64,000 nucleotides of DNA from Paenibacillus pasadenensis DSM 19293 (GCF_000422485.1 NZ_AULW01000052.1:23532-87531); one strand, 5' to 3'. Shown: positions 17,871 to 27,761, numbered from the stretch's first letter. Program-made: numbers and translations. The notes: a model not told the origin generated them from the sequence alone.

Positions 17871-18983
17871 CTACACCAGCTCCAGCACCGGCTTATAGGT
17901 GTAGCCGAGGTCGCGGGCGACCGCCTCGTAGGTGATATGGCCGCCCATCGCGTTGACGCCCTCGCGGATCGGCTGGGAGGCGCGGATCGCGGCCGCGGCG
18001 CCGAGCGAGGCGAGCTGCAGCGCGAACGGAAGCGTCGCGTTCGTGAGCGCCATCGTCGATGTGTACGGCACCGCGCCGGGGATGTTGGCGACGGCGTAGT
18101 GCAGCACGCCATGCTTTTCGAATACCGGATCGTCATGCGTCGTGATGCGGTCGATCGTCTCGACGCTGCCGCCCTGGTCGATCGCCACGTCGACGATGAC
18201 GGAGCCTTTCTCCATCGAGCGCACCATCTCCTCGGTGACGAGCTTCGGCGCCTTGCCGCCTGGGATGAGCACGGTCGAAATGACGAGATCCGACTCGCGC
18301 ACCGACTCCGCCAGATTGTGCGTCGTCGACTGCAGCGTCTGCAGGCGGCTGCCGAAGACGAGCGCCAGCTCGCGCAGCCGGTTCGTGTTCGTGTCGAGCA
18401 CGGTCACATCCGCGCCGAGGCCGACCGCCAGCTGCACCGAGCTCGTGCCGGCGATGCCCGCGCCGATGACCGTCACCTTGCCGCGCTTCACGCCGGTCAC
18501 GCCGGACAGCAGCTTGCCCTTGCCGCCGTAGGCCTTCTCCAGCATCTGCGCGCCGACCTGCACCGCCATCCGGCCGGCCACCTCGCTCATCGGCGCGAGC
18601 AGCGGCAGCGCGCCGTTCACGCGGATCGTCTCGTAGGCGACCGCCGTCACGCCCGACGCGCGCAGCGCCTCCGCCAGCTCCGGCTCGGCCGCCAGATGCA
18701 GATAGGCGAACAGCAGCAGCCCTTCCCGGAAGAAGACGTATTCGGCCGGCAGCGGCTCCTTCACCTTCATCACCATCTCGCTCCTGCCCCATACCTCCGC
18801 TGCTTCCGGCGCGATCGACGCGCCAGCCGCCTCGTACAGCGCGTCAGCGAATCCGCTTTCCTCGCCTGCGCCGCGCTCGATCAGCACGCTATGGCCGGCC
18901 CGGATCAGCTCGGCCGCTCCCATCGGGGTAAGGGCGACGCGGTTCTCGTTGTTTTTGATTTCCTTCGGAATTCCGATTTTCAT
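17871..18983 (-). CDS. ald: Alanine dehydrogenase
   Basis: A 370-residue NAD-dependent enzyme catalysing oxidative deamination of L-alanine to pyruvate and ammonium. The start [20 protein letters not shown] and the catalytic Lys region [12 protein letters not shown] are diagnostic. The Rossmann motif is [22 protein letters not shown], and the C-terminal region [16 protein letters not shown] matches the family. ATG at 18983 is preceded by GAGGTG; the longer frame to 19055 adds a non-homologous extension. It is divergent from the PucR-type gene, and Bacillus ald is commonly controlled by a divergent PucR-family activator (AdeR). Confidence 0.93.
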   Translation of the reverse strand: MKIGIPKEIKNNENRVALTPMGAAELIRAGHSVLIERGAGEESGFADALYEAAGASIAPEAAEVWGRSEMVMKVKEPLPAEYVFFREGLLLFAYLHLAAEPELAEALRASGVTAVAYETIRVNGALPLLAPMSEVAGRMAVQVGAQMLEKAYGGKGKLLSGVTGVKRGKVTVIGAGIAGTSSVQLAVGLGADVTVLDTNTNRLRELALVFGSRLQTLQSTTHNLAESVRESDLVISTVLIPGGKAPKLVTEEMVRSMEKGSVIVDVAIDQGGSVETIDRITTHDDPVFEKHGVLHYAVANIPGAVPYTSTMALTNATLPFALQLASLGAAAAIRASQPIREGVNAMGGHITYEAVARDLGYTYKPVLELV

Positions 18984-19172
18984 GGGACAGGCACCTCGTC
19001 TATAATAGGGTTGTTTTCCTTTTTCTATGGTACGGCAGCGCGGGACGGGCGGCATCTTACACGTTGTCGAAGCTTTCGCCGCCGCGGGTCGACGTGTTGC
19101 CGATAGCTGACATGAACCGGAAGGCGTCTCCTTGCTTCAACTATATGCTCCACGGAAAGGTGTTGTCCCTCC

Positions 19173-20867
19173 ATGAACGTGACGGACTTGCAAGTACGGG
19201 ACATTCTGCAGCGCCCCTTGTTCGCAGGCGCCAGGCTGGCCGCGGGCGGCCGGGGGATCGGCCGTCCGGTCGGGTGGGTGCATGTGATCGAGATCGTGCG
19301 CAACGCGCCTTTCGTCAGCCGCCATGATCTTATTCTTACCACAGGACTGTGGCTCAAACAGTCGATCCAGGATCGGCTCGACTATGTCCGCCAGCTGATC
19401 GTGCAGGAAGCGGCCGGCCTCATCCTCGAGCTCGGCACGAGCATCGACGAAGTGCCGGAGGAAGTGCTGGAGCTGGCGGAGGAGCATGGCTTTCCCGTCA
19501 TCGTCTTTGACCGGCCGGTCCGTTTCTCCGATATTACCCAGGATATCCACGCCCTCATCCTCGGCCGGCGGCGCGGGCAACAGGATGCGGCCGACCGCTT
19601 CGCGCGGCGGCTGCAGCAGCTGACGCTGCAGCACAGCGACATCGCCGCCGTGCTGCGCCTGCTGCATGCCGACACCGGCCGGCAGACGCTGTTCTACTCG
19701 CTGCTTGAGCCGGACCGGCATCATCCGCCGCTTGCCGCCGAGCCGGAGCAGCGCGAGCTGGCCGGGCTCGACGTGCGCGAGCTGGAGCAGGCGGGGCGCT
19801 TCGGCGACGGGCGCGGCCCGCTGCTGCTGCCGCTGGAGCAGGGCGGGCTGCTGCTGCTGCGCCCGGTGCTCGGCTACGGCCAGCTGCTGGCCGCCGTCGG
19901 GCTCGTCGTCGAGGACGCCGAGGAGGCGGAGCTGCGCTCGCCCTATCTGGAGGCGGCCGCCTCCGCCGCGGCCGCGCTGACGCTGCGCACGCAGTTCAGC
20001 CGCGAGCATGACGCGCGCCGCCAGGACCGCCTCATCCCCGAGCTGATGGAGGGAAAAGCCCGCAGCGAGGAGCAGGCCCGCTCGCTCGCCGGCCTGCCTG
20101 CCGGCGGCGCCGGCGCCGCGCTCGCGCTGCTGCTCGAGCTCGATGCCGACGACGGCGAGGATCGCGGCGACCGGCTCGAGGGAGCGGCGCGCGACCTGCC
20201 CGTGCTGCTGCGCACGCTGCTGCGCAAGCATGGCCTGCGCGGCAGCCTGCACGCGGAGTCGGCCTCGCTGACGCGGCTGCTGCTGCTGGCGGACGGCTCG
20301 TTCGCCGCCGCCGAGCAGCGGCTGCTCGGCGGCGCGCGGCGCGTGCTCGAGGACGCGCTGCGCTACGCCGGCGAGCAGCTCGGCGGCATGCGGCTGCGCG
20401 CCGCCGCGGGCAAGGCCCGCGGAGCGCTGCTCGACGCGCCCGCCGCATTTCGCGAGGCCGGCCAGGCGCTCGAGATCGCGCGGCGCGTGCCGGAGCTTGG
20501 AGAGGCCGTCTTTTACCATGAGCTCGGCGCTTATCAGCTGCTGCAGGCGATACCGGACGCGCAGCTGCTGGGCGGCTACGTGCAGGACCATCTCGGCCCG
20601 ATCCTGCAGCTGGAGAAGGAAGCCCGCCGGCAGCTGCTCGAGACGCTGGACATGTACCTCAAATGCTTCGGCTCCAAGCACGAGACGGCGCGGCGGCTGT
20701 TCATCCACCGGCAGACGCTCTACAACCGGATGGAGCGGCTGAACGAGCTTATCGGCGATCCGTTCCGCGAGCCTCATAAGCGGATCGGCCTGGAGATGGC
20801 GCTCATGGCGTACAAGCTCCGGAGCGGAGCCGCCATTGCCCGCGGCCCTGGCCCGGGCGAGGCGTAA
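19173..20867 (+). CDS. PucR-family transcriptional regulator (AdeR-like)
   Basis: A 564-residue regulator. The N-terminal PucR domain covers residues about 1-125 (VRDILQRPLFAGARLAAGG, DLILTTGLWLKQS, AGLILELG). A central GGDEF-like/PucR middle region follows, and the C-terminal helix-turn-helix (ETLDMYLKCFGSKHETARRLFIHRQTLYNRMERL) is the PucR C-terminal HTH type. GGAAAGGTG precedes the ATG. It is divergent from ald, and from family knowledge (Bacillus AdeR) it is the likely alanine-responsive activator of that gene. The middle region is unusually Leu/Ala/Arg-rich, reflecting the high GC. Confidence 0.85.
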   Translation: MNVTDLQVRDILQRPLFAGARLAAGGRGIGRPVGWVHVIEIVRNAPFVSRHDLILTTGLWLKQSIQDRLDYVRQLIVQEAAGLILELGTSIDEVPEEVLELAEEHGFPVIVFDRPVRFSDITQDIHALILGRRRGQQDAADRFARRLQQLTLQHSDIAAVLRLLHADTGRQTLFYSLLEPDRHHPPLAAEPEQRELAGLDVRELEQAGRFGDGRGPLLLPLEQGGLLLLRPVLGYGQLLAAVGLVVEDAEEAELRSPYLEAAASAAAALTLRTQFSREHDARRQDRLIPELMEGKARSEEQARSLAGLPAGGAGAALALLLELDADDGEDRGDRLEGAARDLPVLLRTLLRKHGLRGSLHAESASLTRLLLLADGSFAAAEQRLLGGARRVLEDALRYAGEQLGGMRLRAAAGKARGALLDAPAAFREAGQALEIARRVPELGEAVFYHELGAYQLLQAIPDAQLLGGYVQDHLGPILQLEKEARRQLLETLDMYLKCFGSKHETARRLFIHRQTLYNRMERLNELIGDPFREPHKRIGLEMALMAYKLRSGAAIARGPGPGEA

Positions 20868-20964
20868 GCTCTCGCCGAGGGACGCGGCGAGCAAGGGAAC
20901 TTTTTCCCTTGCGGGGCCACGAAGGCCGAGTAAACGCGGTTGGCGCGTCAGTCTCCTTCCCAAT

Positions 20965-21003
20965 AAAAAGAACGTCCCCGCCAGGCTGGCGGGGACGTTC
21001 TTT
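20965..21003. terminator. Bidirectional Rho-independent terminator
   Basis: The stem AAAGAACGTCCCCGCC / GGCGGGGACGTTCTTT with loop AGGCT lies between the convergent PucR-type and membrane protein genes. Confidence 0.92.
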
Positions 21004-21029
21004 GGCATTCGCGCGCATGAGCGCCGAGC

Positions 21030-22478
21030 TTAATAGCGGTACGATCCGTAGCCGCTGCGGCCGCGCCGGCTGCGCAGCAGGCCGGCGATCCGGTGGACGA
21101 GCCATGCGGCGGCGGCGACGAGCATCATGTCGGAGGCCGCGTTGTAGAGGAACAGATGCTTCTCCAGGTCGGCCAGCCCGTCTCCGACGACGGGAATGAC
21201 GAACGAGAAGACGCCGACAAACGCGACGAGCAGCATCAGCTCCGCCGTCATGCGGCCCGCCGTGCTGCGGGCGCGCAGCCATTCGACGACGCAGACGGCT
21301 GCGTAGAGCAGGTAGAACAGCGCTACGAACCACAGCGAGCGCGGCATGAACTCCGCCTTGAGCCGGCTCCAGCCGCTGTAGCGGTCGCTGAGCGCGAGCG
21401 CCGGCTTGCCCTCGCTCTTTTCGTAGTTGCCGAGATAGCTGATCTTCAGCTGCACGCCCCGCTCGGCCGCCCGGTCGAGCAGGCCGATCAGCCGCTGCGG
21501 ATGCGTCGCGTAGAACAGCATCACCTTGCCGTGCGACATGCGGTCGTAAAAGTCCGCCTTCATCTCCGGCGCCTCCTGCTGGATCGGGGCGTCCGTCTGG
21601 AAGAAGTTCGTGCCCGCGTTGACCGCCAGCTTCTCCGGCAGGCCGAGATCGCGCAGGTCGCCCTTGACGTCCGGCGATTCGTTGAGGATGCCGAAAAAGA
21701 CGGTCTGGTACAGGTTGATATGCTTGAGCCCGTCCGGCGCGAACGCGTAGAGCAGCGCGGACAGCAGGAACAGCGTCGAGCAGCCCCACAGCACGCAGCG
21801 CCGCCACGCCCGGTCCCAGCGCAGCGGGAGCAGCCGCAGGCCGTACAGCGCCAGCACGATGCCGATCGGCGTATTCTGCAGCTTGGCCGTCGCGAGCATG
21901 AACGCGCAGACGAAGAAGAGCAGCGCCGCCCCGGTCGTCGGCTTGTCCTGCTGAGCCAGCCTCAGGCCGGACGCGGCCGTGAGCAGCAGGAAGAGCAGCG
22001 ACACCGGCTCCGCGAAGAACGAGTTGAAATACGCGACATACCGGACGTCGAGGAATACGAACAGCAGCCCCGCCGCCAGCATGAGCGCCGCGGACAGGCT
22101 ATGCCGCCTGCCGGAGCGGACGATCAGGAAGACGGCGGAGACGAGCAGCGCCGAGTAGACCGCGCCGAGAAAGCGCACGTTGAACAGCGTCTGGTCGTAC
22201 AGCCAGCCGAGCGAGCGGGCGATGTAGACCGGAATCAGCTGGGAGGTGATGTAGGCGCCGCGAAGGCCTTCGTAGGCGAACACCGGGTTGGCCCAGCCGA
22301 AAAACCGGTCCTCGTAGCTGACGGCCGCCGGATTGTAGTCGAGCCCCGCCGTCATGAGCACGCGCAGGAAATCGCCGTTGTCGGCCATGCCGACGAACGG
22401 CGAGGCGAACAGCAGCCCGATCAGGATGCCGATCGCGGCCGCGGCCGCGGCATATTCGAGCTTAATGCGTTCGTTCAA
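21030..22478 (-). CDS. Polytopic membrane protein, possible lipid-linked-sugar glycosyltransferase partner
   Basis: A 482-residue protein with about ten to twelve hydrophobic helices and a large extracytoplasmic region (residues about 260-370). The N-terminal loop after helix 1 carries acidic residues (FVGMADNGDFLRVLM), reminiscent of GT-C membrane glycosyltransferases, where acidic residues in the first loop are catalytic, but I cannot assign a GT family. The start is TTG at 22478 with AGGGGG eight bases upstream. It lies 12 bases after the GT2 gene. Such pairs (polyprenyl-phosphate GT2 plus a GT-C-like membrane protein) often decorate cell-wall polymers. Confidence 0.7.
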   Translation of the reverse strand: MNERIKLEYAAAAAAIGILIGLLFASPFVGMADNGDFLRVLMTAGLDYNPAAVSYEDRFFGWANPVFAYEGLRGAYITSQLIPVYIARSLGWLYDQTLFNVRFLGAVYSALLVSAVFLIVRSGRRHSLSAALMLAAGLLFVFLDVRYVAYFNSFFAEPVSLLFLLLTAASGLRLAQQDKPTTGAALLFFVCAFMLATAKLQNTPIGIVLALYGLRLLPLRWDRAWRRCVLWGCSTLFLLSALLYAFAPDGLKHINLYQTVFFGILNESPDVKGDLRDLGLPEKLAVNAGTNFFQTDAPIQQEAPEMKADFYDRMSHGKVMLFYATHPQRLIGLLDRAAERGVQLKISYLGNYEKSEGKPALALSDRYSGWSRLKAEFMPRSLWFVALFYLLYAAVCVVEWLRARSTAGRMTAELMLLVAFVGVFSFVIPVVGDGLADLEKHLFLYNAASDMMLVAAAAWLVHRIAGLLRSRRGRSGYGSYRY

Positions 22479-22490
22479 TCGTAGTACCCC

Positions 22491-23540
22491 CTAGGAAAGA
22501 GCATGGGCAGGAGCGGCGGACGCCCCTTCCTGCTCTGCCTCGTCTTGCTCGCGGACCGCGCCAGCGCCCGCGCCGCTCCGTACGGCCGGAGGCAGCTCCC
22601 GCTCGACGATGTACAGCGGCCGCCGCTTCACCTCGCGGTAGATCTTGCCGATGTACTCGCCGATCAGGCCGATCGAGAGCAGCTGCACCCCGCCGATGAA
22701 CCAGAGCGAGACGATGAGCGACGACCAGCCGCTGACCGCCCGGCCCGTCAGGTTGGAGACGATGCCGTAGATGGCCATGACGATGCTGACGGCGAACACG
22801 GCGAAGCCCGCCGCCGTCACCATCCGGATCGGCTTCACCGACAGCGAGGTGATGCCCTCCAGCGCGAAGCTGATCATCTTTTTGAGCGGATACTTGGACT
22901 CTCCCGCCGCCCGCTCGAGCCGCTCGTAATAGACGATGCCGGTCTGGTAGCCGAGCATCGGCACCATGCCGCGCAGGAAGATGTTGACCTCGGAGAAGCG
23001 GGACAGCTCGTCCAGCGCGCGGCGGCTCATGAGCCGGTAGTCGGCGTGGTTGTTCACGATGCGCAGGCCGAGGCCTTCCATCACCTTGTAAAAGCCTTCG
23101 GCGGTCGTGCGCTTGAACCAGGTGTCGCGCTGCCGGCTGCTGCGCACGCCGTAGACGATGTCGCAGCCTTCGCGGTAGCGCAGCACCATGTCGCGGATGA
23201 CGCGGACGTCGTCCTGCAGGTCGGCGTCGATGCTGACGAGGCAGTCGGCATGGCGCCGCGCCGTCATGAGGCCGCCCAGCAAGGCGCTCTGATGGCCGAC
23301 GTTGCCGGCCAGATTGAGGCCGGAGACGCGGCGGTAGCGCTCCTTGAGATCGGCGATGAGCGGCCAGGTGCGGTCCCGGCTGCCGTCGTTGACGAACAGG
23401 ATGAAGCTCTCCGGAGACACGAGCCCTTCCTTTTCCAGGCCGGCCAGCACCGCGTCCAGCTCGACGACGGTCAGCTCCAGCACTTCCTCCTCGTTGTAGC
23501 ACGGCACGACGATGCCGAGTATCGGCTGCTGCTTGAACAT
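22491..23540 (-). CDS. GT2 glycosyltransferase with C-terminal membrane helices (GtrB/DPM1-like)
   Basis: A 349-residue enzyme expected to transfer a sugar from a nucleotide donor to polyprenyl phosphate at the inner membrane face. GT-A features are IVVPCYNEEEVL, FVNDGSRDRTW and the metal-binding SIDADLQDD. Two C-terminal helices (AAGFAVFAVSIVMAIYGIV, IVSLWFIGGVQLLSIGLIGEYIG) followed by KIYREVKRRPLYIV are typical of the GtrB/YkoT group. ATG at 23540 is chosen for its AGGAG spacing; GTG at 23549 is an alternative. It is first in a two-gene operon. Confidence 0.87.
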   Translation of the reverse strand: MFKQQPILGIVVPCYNEEEVLELTVVELDAVLAGLEKEGLVSPESFILFVNDGSRDRTWPLIADLKERYRRVSGLNLAGNVGHQSALLGGLMTARRHADCLVSIDADLQDDVRVIRDMVLRYREGCDIVYGVRSSRQRDTWFKRTTAEGFYKVMEGLGLRIVNNHADYRLMSRRALDELSRFSEVNIFLRGMVPMLGYQTGIVYYERLERAAGESKYPLKKMISFALEGITSLSVKPIRMVTAAGFAVFAVSIVMAIYGIVSNLTGRAVSGWSSLIVSLWFIGGVQLLSIGLIGEYIGKIYREVKRRPLYIVERELPPAVRSGAGAGAVREQDEAEQEGASAAPAHALS

Positions 23541-23733
23541 AGCTTTCACTCCTACTCTGAGCCCGAGGCAAAATGATGCCTAATTATACCTCATCCTTCG
23601 GCAGAAATCCTTAATCATGCATGAACGGACGAAAACTTCCCCCATCGCATGCCGGAATCGTCTCCCTCGGCGCTTCTGCCGGGCGGCGCCGGCCCTCTCT
23701 GCTCAGCCTTGCCCGCAGCGCGTCGCTTCAATC

Positions 23734-23776
23734 AAAAAAAGCGTCCAGGCCGCCTGCGAGGGCGGGCCTGGACGCT
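23734..23776 (-). terminator. Rho-independent terminator of the DUF534-type ABC operon
   Basis: On the minus strand the stem AGCGTCCAGGCC / GGCCTGGACGCT is followed by seven T. Confidence 0.9.
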
Positions 23777-23810
23777 GCGATACGGCTCGTCTGGCGGCTC
23801 GGCCTGCCTG

Positions 23811-24605
23811 TCAGCCGAGCACGAGCCGGTCGTCGGCCAGCTTTTGGCCGCTGATCTGCTCGAACTCGCCGAGCAGCCGCTGGACGGTGAGGCCGTCCTT
23901 GCGGCTGGCCGGGATGTCGAGGATGATGCGGCCCTTGTCCATCATGATGAGGCGGTTGCCGAGGCGGATCGCCTGCTCCATGTTGTGCGTGACCATGAGC
24001 GTCGTCAGGTTCATCTCGCGCACGAGCGTCTCGGTGAGCCGCGTGATCAGCTCGGCGCGGGCCGGGTCGAGCGCCGCCGTATGCTCGTCGAGCAGCAGGA
24101 TGTCCGGCTCGGTGAACGTCGCCATCAGCAGGCTGAGCGCCTGGCGCTCGCCGCCCGACAGCAGGCCGACCTTGGCGGTGAGCCGATTTTCCAGGCCGAT
24201 GCCGAGCTTGGACAGCTGCTCGCGGAATACGGCGCGGCGGCGGCTCGTCACCGCCCAGCTGAGGCCGCGCTTGCGGCCCCGGTTGTACGCCATCGCGAGA
24301 TTTTCCTCGATCGTCATGTTCGGCGCGGTGCCGGCCATCGGATCCTGGAACACGCGGCCGATCCAGCGGCTGCGCTGCGCTTCGGAGCGGACGGTGATGT
24401 CCGTGCCGCCGATCGACACCGAGCCGAGATCGGGCTTCATGACGCCGGAGATCAGGTTCATGAGCGTCGACTTGCCGGCGCCGTTGCTGCCGATGACAGT
24501 GACGAAGTCGCCCTTGTCCAGATGCAGGTTGACGTCCATCAGAGCGACCTTCTCGTCGACGGTGCCGGGATTGAACAGCTTGGAAGCGGATCGGATCGTC
24601 AGCAT
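23811..24605 (-). CDS. ABC transporter ATP-binding protein (TrpXYZ/DUF534-type system)
   Basis: A 264-residue ATPase. The Walker A motif is GSNGAGKST, the signature region is LLSGGERQALSLLMA and Walker B is ILLLDEHTAALDP. The Ala/His-rich D-loop and the length match the ATPases that accompany ABC_sub_bind (DUF534) lipoproteins. The start lies two bases from the stop of the permease gene (TGACATG) and has AGGGAGGG upstream. Third gene of an SBP-permease-ATPase operon. In streptococci the homologous TrpXYZ carries tryptophan; the substrate here is not determined. Confidence 0.88.
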   Translation of the reverse strand: MLTIRSASKLFNPGTVDEKVALMDVNLHLDKGDFVTVIGSNGAGKSTLMNLISGVMKPDLGSVSIGGTDITVRSEAQRSRWIGRVFQDPMAGTAPNMTIEENLAMAYNRGRKRGLSWAVTSRRRAVFREQLSKLGIGLENRLTAKVGLLSGGERQALSLLMATFTEPDILLLDEHTAALDPARAELITRLTETLVREMNLTTLMVTHNMEQAIRLGNRLIMMDKGRIILDIPASRKDGLTVQRLLGEFEQISGQKLADDRLVLG

Positions 24606-24606
24606 G

Positions 24607-25566
24607 TCATTTCCCTCCCTTGGCCGAGGCGGAGGCGATCTCCGCCGTGCGGCGCCGCGCCTGGCGCCGCTGCTTGAGCGCGCGGTTGGCCGTCGGCACG
24701 ACGAGCGCCACGATGACGATGGCCGCCGTAATGATCTTGAGGTCGGAGCTTTTGAGATGGAGCCAGTCCGCGTTCAGCGCGGCCGCGATGACGACGCGGT
24801 AGACGACCGCGCCGACGACGACGGCGAGCGTCGTGCCGAGCACGCCGCGAGCGCCGAAGATCGCCTCGCCGATGATGACCGACGCCAGGCCGATGACGAT
24901 CATGCCGATGCCCATGCTGATGTCGGCGAAGCCGGCATCCTGGGCGATCAGCGCCCCGGAGAGCGCGACGAGCCCGTTGGAGAGGCTGACGCCGATGATC
25001 GTCGTCCGGTCGGTGTTGCCGCCGAAGCTGCGGATCATGCGCTTGTTGTCGCCGGTCGCGCGCAGCGACAGGCCCAGGTCGGTCTTGAGGAAGGCGAACA
25101 GCAGCAGCCAGACGAGGCCCGCGACGACGGCGAGCATCGCCAGATACAGCCACGAGATGCCGCCGATCGTCCAGGCATCGGACTTGATGAAGCCGCCGAA
25201 CAGGCTGTCCTGGACCTTGACCGGCAGGTTCGGCTTGCCCATGATGCGCAGGTTGATGCTGTACAGGGCGATCATCATGAGGATGCCGGCCAGCAGGCCG
25301 TTGATCTTGCCCTTCGTATGAAGCAGGCCCGTGCAGGCGCCTGCCGCCATGCCCCCCGCCATGCCGGCGAGCGTCGCCAGCAGGGGCGATTGCCCGTGGC
25401 TGATCATCAGCACCGAGATGGCGGCTCCGGTCGTGAAGCTGCCGTCCACGGTCAGATCGGGAAAATCAAGGATGCGGTACGTGATGTAGACCCCGAGCGC
25501 CATCAAGGCATAGATGAGTCCGAGCTCAAGCGCTCCGTTGAAGGAGACGAGGGACATGATCGCCAC
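24607..25566 (-). CDS. ABC transporter permease (TrpXYZ/DUF534-type)
   Basis: A 319-residue permease with eight to nine helices, of the branched-chain-amino-acid permease-like family (GLIYALMALGVYITYRILDFPDLTVDGSF at the N-terminus, FGARGVLGTTLAVVVGAVVYR near the C-terminus). The start is GTG at 25566 with AAGAGGTG eight bases upstream. It lies 14 bases behind the lipoprotein gene and abuts the ATPase gene, forming one import complex with both. The C-terminus is a basic cytoplasmic tail (RALKQRRQARRR). Confidence 0.87.
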   Translation of the reverse strand: MAIMSLVSFNGALELGLIYALMALGVYITYRILDFPDLTVDGSFTTGAAISVLMISHGQSPLLATLAGMAGGMAAGACTGLLHTKGKINGLLAGILMMIALYSINLRIMGKPNLPVKVQDSLFGGFIKSDAWTIGGISWLYLAMLAVVAGLVWLLLFAFLKTDLGLSLRATGDNKRMIRSFGGNTDRTTIIGVSLSNGLVALSGALIAQDAGFADISMGIGMIVIGLASVIIGEAIFGARGVLGTTLAVVVGAVVYRVVIAAALNADWLHLKSSDLKIITAAIVIVALVVPTANRALKQRRQARRRTAEIASASAKGGK

Positions 25567-25580
25567 GGCAGAAACACCTC

Positions 25581-26624
25581 TTATTGAATAATATTGGTTT
25601 CTTGATCCTTCACTTGGCCCTTCATCGCGTCGGTCACCGCGATGCCTTGGGCTTCGGCGGCTTTGAGGTTGAGGATCAGATCAAGCTTCTCTTGCATCTT
25701 GACCGGCATGTCGCCGGGATTTTTGCCGTCCTTGAGCACCTCGGCGGCCATTTGGCCGACCTGGTAGCCGTGGTCGTAGTATTTGAAGCCGACCGTGGCG
25801 AAGGCGCCCTTTTCGACCGTGTCGCGGTCGCTGGAGAAGAACGGAAGCTTGTTCGCGTTCGCCACCTCGATGATGGAGTCCACGCCGCTGACGACCATGT
25901 TGTCGAGGGCGATGAACAGCGCGTCGGCCTTGCCGATGAGCGATTCGGCGGCCTGCTTCACCTCGGAGGTGTTCGTAACGGGCGCCTTGACCAGCTTGAT
26001 GTCATGCTTGGCGAGCGCCTGCTCGGCGTTGTCGGCCATGATGACCGCGTTGGACTCGCCCTCGTTGATGACCATGCCGACGCTCTTCACGTTCGGGAAG
26101 TCGGAGGCGATGAAGTCCATCAGCTGCACGACTGCCGCCGGATTCGTATCGGAGGCGCCGGTGACGTTGCCGCCCGGCTTGTCCAGGCTCGGCACGATCT
26201 CGGAGGCGACCGGATCGGTGACGGCGGCGAACAGCACCGGGATCGCGGTCACGTTCTCCACGAGCGCCTGCGCCGACGGCGTCGCGATGCCGAGCGCCAG
26301 ATCCGCCTTGCTGCCGGCGATCTTCTGCGCGATCGAAAGGTTGTTGCTCTGGTCGCCCTGGGCCGAGTCGAAGTCGACCTTGAGGTTGTCGCCCTCGACG
26401 ATGCCCGCGTCCTTGAGCGCGTCAAGGAAGCCTTGGCGCGTCGCGTCGAGCGACGGGTGCTCGACGATCTGCGAGATCGCGATCGTATAGGACTTGCCGT
26501 CGGCGTTTGCCGCCGCCGTCGGAGCCGGGCTCGCCGCGCCGCCCTCGTTGCTCGATTTGGCGCCGCAGCCGGAGGCGACGAGCGCGAGCGACACGAGTGC
26601 CGCCGCCAACATTCTCTTGTTCAT
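25581..26624 (-). CDS. Substrate-binding lipoprotein, ABC_sub_bind (DUF534/TrpX-like) family
   Basis: A 347-residue lipoprotein. The signal peptide ends in the lipobox LVASGC, and an Ala/Pro-rich linker follows. Family segments are IAISQIVEHPSLDATRQGFLDAL, DLALGIATPSAQALV, IPVLFAAVTDPVAS and GNVTGASDTNPA, which together define the DUF534 fold. ATG at 26624 follows AGGGGATCTGAA; the extension to 26738 runs through the promoter and is rejected. First gene of the operon. Related proteins bind tryptophan, but this is unproven here. Confidence 0.9.
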   Translation of the reverse strand: MNKRMLAAALVSLALVASGCGAKSSNEGGAASPAPTAAANADGKSYTIAISQIVEHPSLDATRQGFLDALKDAGIVEGDNLKVDFDSAQGDQSNNLSIAQKIAGSKADLALGIATPSAQALVENVTAIPVLFAAVTDPVASEIVPSLDKPGGNVTGASDTNPAAVVQLMDFIASDFPNVKSVGMVINEGESNAVIMADNAEQALAKHDIKLVKAPVTNTSEVKQAAESLIGKADALFIALDNMVVSGVDSIIEVANANKLPFFSSDRDTVEKGAFATVGFKYYDHGYQVGQMAAEVLKDGKNPGDMPVKMQEKLDLILNLKAAEAQGIAVTDAMKGQVKDQETNIIQ

Positions 26625-26709
26625 TTCAGATCCCCTTTTCGTGTATGAAATGGAAAGGACAAGCATTTTTTCACCAATAACTTTACCAAATGTAAAACTC
26701 AGTACCACC

Positions 26710-26738
26710 AGTTTAAGTCCCTTTGTTCCATTCGTCAA
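26710..26738 (-). promoter_or_regulatory. Promoter of the DUF534-type ABC operon
   Basis: On the minus strand TTGACG (26738-26733), 17 bases, then TAAACT (26715-26710). This gives a leader of about 80 bases before the lipoprotein ATG. Confidence 0.6.
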
Positions 26739-26822
26739 TTAAAGCATGACTGCCCAAGCGGGTCGAAGCGTCGGTTCGGAGCAGGAGCAACGCCCTGTCC
26801 GGATGATCCGCCGGCGCGCGGC

Positions 26823-26856
26823 AAAAAAGCGGGAAGGCCGGCCCGGCCTTCCCGCT
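26823..26856 (-). terminator. Rho-independent terminator of gpmA
   Basis: On the minus strand AAGCGGGAAGGCCGG pairs with CCGGCCTTCCCGCTT and a T-run follows. Confidence 0.9.
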
Positions 26857-26866
26857 TCGCGGCCAA

Positions 26867-27619
26867 TCATTCGGAGCGCACGTCCGGCGCTCCCTCTGCC
26901 GCCTCGGCGTCGCTGCGCACCTTGCGCTCGTTTTCCTCCAAATAATAATGGCGGATCGGCCGCAGGCTGTCATCCAGCTCGTAGACGAGCGGCGTGCCGG
27001 TCGGAATGTTGAGCGTCGCGATGCCGTCGCCCGGGATGTCGTCCAGGTAGCGGACGAGCGCGCGGATCGTATTGCCGTGCGCGACGAGCAGCACCCGCCG
27101 GTTCTCGTGCAGCGACGGCTCCACCTTTTCCCGCCAGTAGGCGAGCACCCGCTCTTCCGTGTCGTCGAGGTTCTCCGTCACCGGCACCCGGTCCGCGATC
27201 GCCTTGTACTTCGGATCCGTCCCCTCGTACCTCGGATCGGACTTGTCCAGCGCGGGAGGACGCACGCTCACCGAGCGCCGCCACAGATGCACCTGCTCCT
27301 CCCCGTACTTGCGGGCCGTCTCCTCCTTGTTGAGCCCCTGCAGGGCGCCGTAATGGCGCTCGTTGAGCATCCACGTCTTGTCGGTCGGAATCCACAGCAG
27401 CCCCATCTCGTCCTGCATGATCCAGAGCGTGCGGATCGCCCGCTTCAGCACCGACGTGCAGGCGATGTCGAAGACGAACTTGTTCTGGCGGAGGATCGCT
27501 CCCGCTCTCCTCGCCTCCTCCTTGCCCCGCTCGGTCAGATCGACGTCGGTCCAGCCGGTGAACCGGTTCTGCTCGTTGTACTCGCTTTGCCCATGGCGGA
27601 CAAGCACGATTTTGATCAC
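26867..27619 (-). CDS. gpmA: 2,3-bisphosphoglycerate-dependent phosphoglycerate mutase
   Basis: A 250-residue glycolytic enzyme that interconverts 3- and 2-phosphoglycerate through a phosphohistidine. The start [24 protein letters not shown] carries the catalytic His of the RHG motif. [16 protein letters not shown] and the second His in [13 protein letters not shown] complete the active site. It has the insert typical of the dPGM GpmA group rather than the short phosphatases. The start is GTG at 27619 with AAGGAGG ten bases upstream. A single-gene unit. Confidence 0.93.
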   Translation of the reverse strand: MIKIVLVRHGQSEYNEQNRFTGWTDVDLTERGKEEARRAGAILRQNKFVFDIACTSVLKRAIRTLWIMQDEMGLLWIPTDKTWMLNERHYGALQGLNKEETARKYGEEQVHLWRRSVSVRPPALDKSDPRYEGTDPKYKAIADRVPVTENLDDTEERVLAYWREKVEPSLHENRRVLLVAHGNTIRALVRYLDDIPGDGIATLNIPTGTPLVYELDDSLRPIRHYYLEENERKVRSDAEAAEGAPDVRSE

Positions 27620-27761
27620 TTACAGGCCGCCTCCTTCCTTCTGTATCGGCTCTCTCTTTCAGTTTACCCGTCCCGGGCGGAATGAGACCAATCCCCGTCT
27701 ACCCGGGGGATTTCCTTCATACGGTAGAAGCAGCGTCTCCACGCGAAAGGAGCCTGAAGCC

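Noticed and set aside
17371..17898. 175-codon plus-strand ORF over the 36-bp repeats
   Set aside because: It runs through the bidirectional terminator and overlaps the DUF948-like gene out of frame, with no ribosome site.
26690..26712. GGTGGTACTGAG in the leader of the DUF534-type operon, resembling a T-box core
   Set aside because: It lies at the very start of the predicted transcript, with no room for a specifier stem and no terminator/antiterminator pair.
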